From positions 44,082,019 to 44,146,018 of the forward strand of contig CM049306.1 in assembly GCA_026874595.1 (NCBI GenBank): DNA of 64,000 nucleotides, read 5' to 3'. The stretch comes from Sipunculus nudus. Its lineage: Eukaryota > Annelida > Sipuncula > Golfingiida > Sipunculidae. The notes under the pieces were generated by a model, which saw nothing but the letters and a program-made list of their open reading frames with translations, was not told where the DNA came from and made no database searches. Both the position numbers and the translations under genes were made by a program. Below, in pieces: positions 57,701-64,000 of the stretch; position 1 is the first letter of the stretch, and each line of letters opens with the position of its first letter.

Positions 57701-60700
57701 GAGGCTAGAGAAACCAATACAAAAGCACAGTACAAGTCCGCGAACAGATCAGATTTTACAGATCGGTACCACTTAGACTTATGATACACCAATGCATTAA
57801 ATGTTTGATCTGCATACGGGGTATAAGGTTTTAGAAATTACAAACATGGGTGGGGAAGTACAAACATGGGTGGATGCTCTTCCCCTTCTGTATGGGTGGA
57901 TGCTCTTCCCCTTCTATACAGAGCTAAGGACCTTGTAATATACAATACTAAAAACTATGACGTAGGGCTCATCTGGCATCATATTGAAAGTTGCAAAATT
58001 TGAATTATTAGTGAATTTCAAATTTCTGTATAGAAGTTTTCAATCCCAAAGGGCAATCTGTATAAATATCAGTCTTTTCTATAGCCTATCTCCAGTCATG
58101 ATCAGTGAGCCAAGACGTGGCCTCTGGCTAACCATCTAGTTTACATGAAATGCGTAGTTATTCCGCGGTTTTTTATTAAATCTGCCCCAGATATCATGAC
58201 CTCTGGATAATCCTGCCATCCTGATATAGATATAGTTTATCACTGGATAAAGCTTCCTTAATATTCAAATTGTCCTTATATTTTTTTGTTTGAAAGAAGT
58301 CACGTGAAAAAGCTTAACGAAAAATGAATAGCTGCTTTACCCGCAACTCGCCAGAGGGTTGTCGACATCGAAGCATCTCTGTACCGCCCTGGCACACTTG
58401 AGACTGGTCCGAAGGTTCACCAACAGGAGGACAAGGTCATCACCAAGAATCTTCACTGTAGCAATCAGATAAAACAGATTGTAAAACAAACTAGTTGTGG
58501 TCGGAAAATGGTTTCTCAGAGGGCCCCGCATTCCTGGTAGTGCTGGACTAGTTTACACATGGGTGAAAAGTTTCGGTTAAGGTTGAAAAATGTGACAAAC
58601 AGAAAAGGTTTTGATCCATATGCATGAGGGAATAAATCCTACTGGTTCAAATAATATTAAAGACGATATGTCTGAAATAATGTGTGCAACAGAAAATCAC
58701 CGATTGTACTCGTTGGCCATATTTGATTTTAAGCAAGTCTATATTTCAATATGTCGGAAGCCCTCATAGGCACCAATGATCCTATGAATCTGAGAAAGAT
58801 CAAGCATGTCCTTGTTGAGATTTCAGGTGCGTAAGAAAATTAGCTAATTGGGCTGTGTCGGCCATATTGGAATTCCGAGAGGGTCTGTAATTAAATAGGT
58901 CTGGAGTCCCTGTATGTACCAATCATCCCTGTGAATTTAGGAAAGCTGAAGAATATTGTTGTCGAGTTATCGAGCGTGACAAAAAGTATCACTGACGGAA
59001 TGACGGACAGACTGATCACTATAGGGCATGGCTTGTTAATTATTGTGAAACAATGATTGTTAAACAGCTTCGTTAGGTAAAAGTATGAAAGATATTGACT
59101 GTTTTAATTCCGTAGAGTATAACCCAGGCATATATAAAAGTAATACATTGTAAACAAAGGAAAATGCTAATCTGGTAAATATAATTGTAAGGTCTTAACA
59201 ATACACTAAAATATATTTTAACAAGTACAGTGACAAATTTATATACCCTCCATTTAAAACCTTACTATGTACCAACTTTATCGTCATATATCGTCAAATG
59301 AAAAAAAATCTAAAAATTAAGTTATTTGGATATTTGTTTTTGCAAAATCCACCCCTGGCACTCCGTAAAGGATTCTTAAACCGCTTCATGTATAAAGGAT
59401 TCTTAAACCGCTTCATGTATATAGCAGTTCCAGCTGTTAAAAGATTTGTTGGAACCCATACCTTGTTAATCGAAACCCCGAATGTAAAACTAAAATAACG
59501 ACATAATACCTACAGTGAGAGAATTTGAGCGCTCTATACCTTGGTAAGGGCATGTCCGGAGGAAGGCGTCATGAATCAGAGGCCAGTATCTGGTCAGGTA
59601 CGGACATTCATCTGACGAGCCGATGCAGTTGACCACCTCGTCCGGTTTACTGAATGATAAATTAGGATAAACACAAGGATGGTTGGAAATTAACGTATGC
59701 CTCACCGAAATTAAAAAAAAATCGAAATTAAAATAAAATCAAGAAATTTATGTCATTCGCTCTCGCCTTCCAAGTCTGGGATGACTTTAGTCTCTTGTAT
59801 GTACAAATAGTTTTAACTACGTTCAAAAGATGCCAACCCCTGGCAGTTACTGCAAAAAAAATATAAAAGGGCGTTTGTCCACCGCTAGCGACACCTGTTT
59901 TGTTATTGAAACTAATTGTGTTGATTAATCATATAAAAATGAAATTATTGTTATCTTGTAAGACAGACACTAAAACCAGTCTCAACGAAGAAAGCATGAG
60001 ATCGATCACTGATCCAAATTTGAATGAAAAATCCCAAAATTGAATGAAATTGATTTTTAGGGAAGTAATCACACGGAAACGAAACACCTGACGGACGGAC
60101 ACACAGAGGGACAGACAGACACCCGAAACAATGTCCCCAGTTCCTTCCAAGAAGCGGGGGAAAATCAAATTTACGAGAAACTTTAAAAAATGGTTTAAAG
60201 CCGTTAACGGTTTCCAAAATTTAAATTCATAATACAAATATTGGCTAGATGCAACAATTATTTTCTGAATCTACGGATTAACGGATTAACGAATGAAGAA
60301 TTCACAATACTTGTAATAAACATATTGAAAAATTAAACCTTTCCGTGTTAAAGCTCCTATATTTTAACCAGGTTTGCTCTAGCATTTAAAGTTCCAGATT
60401 TCTGCCTGGTTTGCTCTAGCATTTCAGGTTCTAGATTGTCATCTTGTTTGCTCTAGCATTTAAGGTTCTTAATTTCACCTGGTTAGCTCTAGTTGCCCCC
60501 CCCCCCCCCCCCAAAGAATCCTCACCTGCAGTGAAGTTCGTTGCCACCAGCGTCCTGGAAGCACTGCTGGATCTTATTAATACAGGTGTGGTTATCCTTT
60601 GTCAGGTCCAAGATCTGGTGAACTATGTATGACCTTGTACCAATCGACACTGAAAGGGTAGTGTTTTAAATGAGCTAGAACTACAAAGTCACCGCCGATT

Positions 60701-62820
60701 AAAAAAAATCAATAAAAGTGATGTCAAATACATATATTGTTTGAATTTAAATATACACTGCTGGACCGAAATTCGATGGAAAGAGGCAACTTTGGATCTT
60801 TTGCTGTCAAATTTCAATTTAATTTAAATTTGAATTAATTTAAACAGAAAGAACGTTTAGATCTCAGCACCACAAGTTTAAAAAATCACTGCGGCAAACT
60901 TGGTTGTGCAACAGCCATGGTTATGTCCATCCCACTTAGAGGTTTTAATAACAAGTTTTAATAACCATTTTTAACACTTACAACAAGCAAAACTGAGAGA
61001 CTTTATCTTCCAGACATATCCTTATTTTTATAAATAATCATACAAAATATTAAAACATTTGCACTGAAAATTAAAAATTATTTTTTGGCTCATATCACCG
61101 AAAAAAAGTTCTATCACTCACCTCCACTTTGACATTTCAGGAAAGCCTCATTAAACACTGCCGAAAATCTGGTGTCAAGGTCACAGTTCTTTCCCTCTGG
61201 TGTGGAAGATATGCACTGAATTACCTTTTGTCTGGTCCTGTAAACAAATGCCATATATTGACAAATATTCTTCGTATAGTTTTAAACAAAGCTCATTTCC
61301 GACAAAACTTCTTTCAATGCATTCAATATAAAGTATGTTACTGATGTGATGGATTTACCTTTCGTGAAAGTTTTTTATTTTTATTTTCAGTTTTCCAAAC
61401 AAAACGATCCCGGGAAAGTATTAGGTTCCGACATAACCCTACTTGGCATCTGGCTTACATACCTTTCCGACATAATCCTACTAGGCTTCTGGTTTCTATA
61501 ACTTTCCGATATAACCCTGCTCAATGACCCAAGTCAGCGTTATATTTTAACTGTTTAAATCTTACTTTGCATAAATTAAATGAATTTTAATAATTAACAA
61601 GTCTCATTGTGTTTCCCCGTCATATTTTCTCAACTAATCAACTATTTAAAAAAAAACTGGTTATGTTAATGAAAACCCCCATTTCAAGTAGGTTTTAATC
61701 ACAAAATCCCTTAAATCATTACGCGCAAAAATTAAAACCAGGTACATTATTTCATTCCAAAGCACGTCCCGTGTTGGAAGGCAGAATGCAAAATCTATGT
61801 ATAGGTAATACGTACCCGCACAGCTCGGGCGCTCGAACACATTTTCTGATTATTGTCGTACACGTGTAGTCTGACAGAAACAAGTCCAGCACATGGGTAA
61901 TACGCGTCTTCTTACCCTGAACGTCGGTCTGGGCATCTAAAATTCGTATATAAATTTTCAAATTACACAAAGAAATACGCTAGTATAAAAATACAAAATC
62001 TAAAACAAACCCATTCAGTCGGAAACCGATTACTTTGCTATATTTTCCCTTTCGCAAATTTGAATTATTTCATATATTATCATTTTAGTTTGCAATATTA
62101 TCATTTTAGTTTGCATAAGGTATATTTTTAGAGTGACCAACAGTTAAATTTTATATTGGACCTATTGTCGGGAGATTTCACTTTCCCATTATTAAAAACC
62201 TCTGATACTAAGTTATATTCGAATTCTTTTTCTATTCCAATTTCTACTCAAATATTCAAAATACTTAAGCTGTAATGAAATTGATAGTTTTCTTTTGTAG
62301 TATGAAAACTATCTTGACGACGTTTACAAATGTTTTAGTCCTCAAACGTTATAATATAAAGTGAAATTTTATAATAAAAGTAAAAATTATATATAATTCA
62401 GTTTTATATAGAACTTAATGGTTAAGAAACCGCAAATACTCCCCCCCCCCCTCATACATTTATAAACCCCCCATACATTTCTTTTTTTATCATTTCCATT
62501 AAAAATATTGGTTTGACAGGACCAGGCACATTTTGCACATCCATACAAAGCAGATACGTATACAAAGCAAACTTATACAAACGTTAACAAAGCAAACTTA
62601 TACAAAGCTAACTTCTCACCTGATAAAGCACCAAATAAATTTCCTCATTTAACATGATACATAATTATTTTTTTTACATATTTTACAAATATTTTCCGCA
62701 ATTGCCGAAACGTAAAGAGACTACTTCTCTTCAAATCTTTTCATTTTCTGATTAAATCGGTTACCTGTAACACCGGACAGGAAGAGCACTGCCACCGTTA
62801 TCCACCACAAAACCGCCATT
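48105..62820 (-). CDS. Gene B: secreted seven-module cysteine-rich protein with three chitin-binding domains
   Basis: Seventeen coding exons in one-to-one order with gene A sum to 2568 bases, an uninterrupted 855-codon frame. Residues 1-18 are a signal peptide (MAVLWWITVAVLFLSGVT). Residues 19-607 are seven six-Cys modules with the same spacing as gene A, apart from longer gaps in modules 2 and 5. Residues 608-652 are a Pro/Thr-rich linker that could be O-glycosylated. CBM14 domains are at 657-704, 715-765 and 775-825, and the tail ends CCI. Possible N-glycosylation sites are NHT in module 2, NQT in module 4 and NRT in module 6. Function is inferred as for gene A: a secreted chitin-associated protein. 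Exon phases and all Cys are conserved, so both copies look functional. Larger introns carry a SINE, minisatellites and interspersed repeats. Confidence 0.92.
49287..49421 (-). CDS. Gene B exon 16: Pro/Thr-rich linker
   Basis: 135 bp, phase 1 on both sides. It starts DKMYVIDVAVLKPLP and continues VPPPVTEGPLVTPRPRPYP, then PTSPPVTP. No cysteine; mucin-like composition. Eight codons longer than in gene A. The donor GTTAGT is weak. Confidence 0.83.
49948..50057 (-). CDS. Gene B exon 15: module 7, second half
   Basis: It encodes SKIDNLSQCMNEVKTCPTLT, FWP and WKRLC. 110 bp, donor GTAGGT. Confidence 0.9.
50190..50560. repeat. Interspersed repeat copy in gene B intron
   Basis: GTGGCCCTTGGGGGTCATGA, CACAGTGACCTAATTTCA, GGATATACAATTAGACGTTT and TTGTGCCCTGTTAACGGCCG match the copies at 24540 and 29640. 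Confidence 0.7.
51150..51267 (-). CDS. Gene B exon 14: module 7, first half
   Basis: It encodes VIIRGVALVEDLLNAAMID, then TTCIRGVSNCFDRRNPAVTC. 118 bp, donor GTAAAT. Confidence 0.9.
51863..51972 (-). CDS. Gene B exon 13: module 6, second half
   Basis: It encodes NAWDVFRCIAQTDGCAGLIH, YW and VHMTC. The donor GTCGGT is non-standard at +3, like the gene A donor GTCTGT. Confidence 0.87.
52020..52142. repeat. Minisatellite, TTAGGCCTTATC(AG)GAGAA units
   Basis: About six to seven imperfect 16-24 bp copies of AGGCCTTATCAGGAGAATT lie just upstream of gene B exon 13 in transcript sense. Confidence 0.85.
53381..53500 (+). repeat. tRNA-derived SINE-like sequence in gene B intron
   Basis: The first 61 bases have an A-box-like GCTCAGGGGTAGAGC and a B-box-like GAGTTCGAATC. 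The ends GCTTCTG and CGGAGGC can pair as an acceptor stem with G-U pairs. The anticodon arm region is shortened, so it is not a working tRNA. A non-tRNA body follows, which is the form of a SINE. Confidence 0.6.
53611..53776 (-). CDS. Gene B exon 12: module 6, first half
   Basis: It encodes AGKIVVWKYKFIEGTGELP, then QQCVRIVRKCFANRTTPQIC. GKIVVWKYK is identical in gene A. Donor GTAGGT. Confidence 0.9.
54266..54381 (-). CDS. Gene B exon 11: module 5, second half
   Basis: It encodes KTNWLKVRECIAGINTCPNM and LLKNFC. The C3-C4 gap is ten, one codon more than gene A; this module has lost the YW core in both genes. Donor GTTTGT. Confidence 0.88.
54772..54889 (-). CDS. Gene B exon 10: module 5, first half
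   Basis: It encodes VVYDGRSLMEQFLHVR, then KPVCLENLKRCFNFDYPAQS and Cys 3. 118 bp, donor GTGAGT. Confidence 0.9.
55560..55935. repeat. Interspersed repeat ending in GAAGCGGGG, copy 1
   Basis: 55665-55935 carries CCAAAATTTGAATGAAAT, GCACGGAAACGAAA, a run of GACAGA units and CAATGTCCCC..GGAAGCGGGG. The same order occurs at 59945-60165. A 25-bp direct duplication (TGTCATTCATGCTTGCCTT) precedes it at 55570-55615. Confidence 0.7.
56398..56507 (-). CDS. Gene B exon 9: module 4, second half
   Basis: It encodes NAAALTYCVAEAKGCRSLLE, YWY and MEDYC. 110 bp, donor GTGAGT. Confidence 0.9.
56891..57119 (-). CDS. Gene B exon 8: module 4, first half with Pro/Thr insert
   Basis: 229 bp, 13 codons longer than gene A. 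It begins NYFVIGDPWQLASRPTETP, then an added VAATPMPTPTTG segment and a possible NQT glycosylation site. It ends NSVCREDLLNC and MC. Confidence 0.9.
57568..57671 (-). CDS. Gene B exon 7: module 3, second half
   Basis: It encodes DLDNLAECLHEPCEEIKRHI and TLFKVC. The unusually short C4-C5 gap of four matches gene A. Donor GTAAGC. Confidence 0.9.
58341..58455 (-). CDS. Gene B exon 6: module 3, first half
   Basis: It encodes VKILGDDLVLLLVNLRTS, then LKCARAVQRCFDVDNPLASC. 115 bp as in gene A, donor GTAAAG. Confidence 0.9.
58680..59035. repeat. Two diverged copies of a 160-bp repeat
   Basis: TTGGCCATATTTGA..CCAATGATCCTATGAATCTGAGAAAG recurs as TCGGCCATATTGGA..CCAATCATCCCTGTGAATTTAGGAAAG, ending GACGGAATGACGGACAGAC. 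It lies in a gene B intron. Confidence 0.65.
59540..59649 (-). CDS. Gene B exon 5: module 2, second half
   Basis: It encodes SKPDEVVNCIGSSDECPYLT, core YWP and DAFLRTC. 110 bp, donor GTATAG. Confidence 0.9.
59945..60165. repeat. Interspersed repeat ending in GAAGCGGGG, copy 2
   Basis: AAATTTGAATGAAA, CACACGGAAACGAAAC, GACGGACGGACACAC and CAATGTCCCC..AGAAGCGGGG match the copy at 55665-55935 in the same orientation. Confidence 0.7.
60526..60649 (-). CDS. Gene B exon 4: module 2, first half
   Basis: It encodes VSIGTRSYIVHQILDLTK, then DNHTCINKIQQCFQ and HC. The C2-C3 gap is ten residues. Four codons shorter than gene A at the N-terminal side. Just downstream is a poly-C run at 60496. Confidence 0.9.
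61122..61237 (-). CDS. Gene B exon 3: module 1, second half
   Basis: It encodes TRQKVIQCISSTPEGKNCDL and FNEAFLKC. Same length (116 bp) and Cys spacing as gene A exon 3. Confidence 0.9.
61816..61936 (-). CDS. Gene B exon 2: module 1, first half
   Basis: It encodes DAQTDVQGKKTRITHVLD, then SDYTCTTIIRKCVRAPELC. It is one codon shorter than gene A exon 2. Donor GTACGT. Confidence 0.9.
62765..62820 (-). CDS. Gene B exon 1: signal peptide
   Basis: ATG at 62819-62817 follows CATTCTAG|A. It encodes MAVLWWITVAVLFLSGVT and ends in phase 1 at GTAACC. The WW motif is shared with gene A. Confidence 0.85.
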
Positions 62821-62823
62821 CTA

Positions 62824-64000
62824 GAATGAAACAAAACAAGTGGTCCATGAAGCACAGCTGAATCTATTCTTCCTACAGGACAACACAAGAGGGTCTAATT
62901 TTGTCTGATCAGCGAGTTCCCAGAAACTTTCTGCAAGTTAACTCCAAATCATTCATGGTTTACTTGTTTACACAATTTGTCCTGCTAAATATCACTGTTA
63001 TTAAAAGCTGTATTCCCATTTTTATGAAAATGTACGACAAACAGGAAATGTGAGAATAAAGCGACTGTTGGCCAGCATAAGTGGCGCCACCTATAGCAAA
63101 TGTTTACATTCAGCAATACTTTAAAGCAAAATCTGCAATAATCAAAATTCCATACAGGAGCTAATATGAAAATTTCAATTCGTATTTATTTGATCTTTAA
63201 GTTAATAGATGCGATGCAATATCAGTTCAATTCAGGAGAACCTATTGATTTGAAAATGCTTGTGCGTGAAGTCACGTTCATTATATCCATCTAGATCTCA
63301 CATGTAACATTAAAGCAGAATTTGTATCCACTTTTACACATACCGTTGACTTATTTCTGTTCAAACCATCTTCCAGGAGGTCAAACTAATGAATATGTCA
63401 AAGAAAATCAAATTTCCAATAAAAGAGGTTTTAACGAAATAGGTCATTAGATGGTCATCTGCCCAAGAATAGAAACAGCGATTTATGGGCAAAAGTGCTT
63501 ACGTAACGAGAATCCGACTGAAGTATATTAAAGCAAAGAGCAATTTGATCTTGTCTAAGGGTTCCTTTTTTTGTAAATAAAATCGTGAATATATAAACTA
63601 CTGAACCAGTAATTTTAAGATTTGCATCAAGTTCTGAATCAATTCTTATATTATTTCTTTTATATTATTTCTTATAGACCAGTCTTAACTGATACAATGT
63701 GTACATAGTAACGAACAATTGCCGGCTCCACCAGTCTTTAGCGCCTTTAATTTATTCCGTTATAAAATCCCAAGTAACTGGTAAATATCTACAACACTAT
63801 ATATATATTCATTAGAATCTCAAGGCTAACCATGCAGCCGCTACAGTTTTTAAAATTGTTTAGGATTTCACTCTGCAAATTGACATATTCCTTTGCCACT
63901 ATGCGACCTAAGGTTAGATTTTATTAAACTTGACAGTGATGAAGTAAAGGTTGATGCATGTGAAGGATATATTGTATCCCTTGGCTCCCTTTGTGGATAA
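62824..64000. other. Upstream flank of gene B, no gene seen
   Basis: No coding exon is supported. AGTGGCGCCACCT at about 63081 repeats the palindrome of the 40-kb array once. A possible non-coding exon end (CTCGTTAC|GTAAGCAC, minus strand at 63503) is the only candidate 5' UTR donor. Confidence 0.35.

Overview
The window is eukaryotic nuclear DNA: AT-rich, intron-rich, with GT-AG splice sites, many homopolymer tracts and many transposon-derived repeats. The gene content (MFSD10-like transporter, BBIP1-like ciliary protein, calmodulin-like protein, secreted chitin-binding proteins) and the repeat style suggest a lophotrochozoan, probably a bivalve mollusc. The species cannot be fixed from the sequence alone.

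Layout. (1) 1-3744, minus strand: the first five coding exons of an MFSD10-type major facilitator transporter. The gene runs off the left edge, and its first coding intron holds a minisatellite that starts at the splice acceptor. (2) 6475-10294: two foldback-type DNA transposon relics between MFSD10 (minus) and BBIP1 (plus). One has long terminal inverted repeats and a perfect 9-bp target duplication. (3) 12698-13344, plus: the single coding exon of BBIP1, a BBSome subunit. (4) 13.4-20 kb: no convincing gene. It holds a near-palindromic 21-bp array, a hAT-like element whose ends are built of ATGCAAAT octamers, and several MITEs. (5) 20164-23097, plus: a four-EF-hand calmodulin-like gene whose 5' end is not resolved. 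(6) 26207-37991 and 48105-62820, minus: two tandem paralogues, here called gene A and gene B, each with 17 coding exons.

Genes A and B are the most notable content. Splicing the exons found by eye gives uninterrupted frames of 835 and 855 codons. Each protein has a signal peptide, seven tandem copies of a regular six-cysteine module that I cannot assign to a family, a linker (Pro/Thr-rich in B), and three C-terminal peritrophin-A/CBM14 chitin-binding domains in one exon. Each module is split over two exons with phases 1-2 and 2-1, so it is a symmetric 1-1 cassette. Module i of A matches module i of B, so the seven-module array predates the gene duplication. The last chitin-binding domain is about 97% identical in DNA between the copies, far above most other exons, which suggests gene conversion. 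Secretion, cysteine content and chitin-binding domains suggest an extracellular chitin-associated matrix protein (shell, gut lining or mucus); that role is inferred.

The 10 kb between A and B holds no intact gene. It carries a tandem array centred on the palindrome AGGTGGCGCCACCT, a local segmental duplication of a broken ORF with a shared MITE, and other interspersed repeats. Introns of A and B contain many 15-50 bp direct duplications and several copies of the same repeat families.
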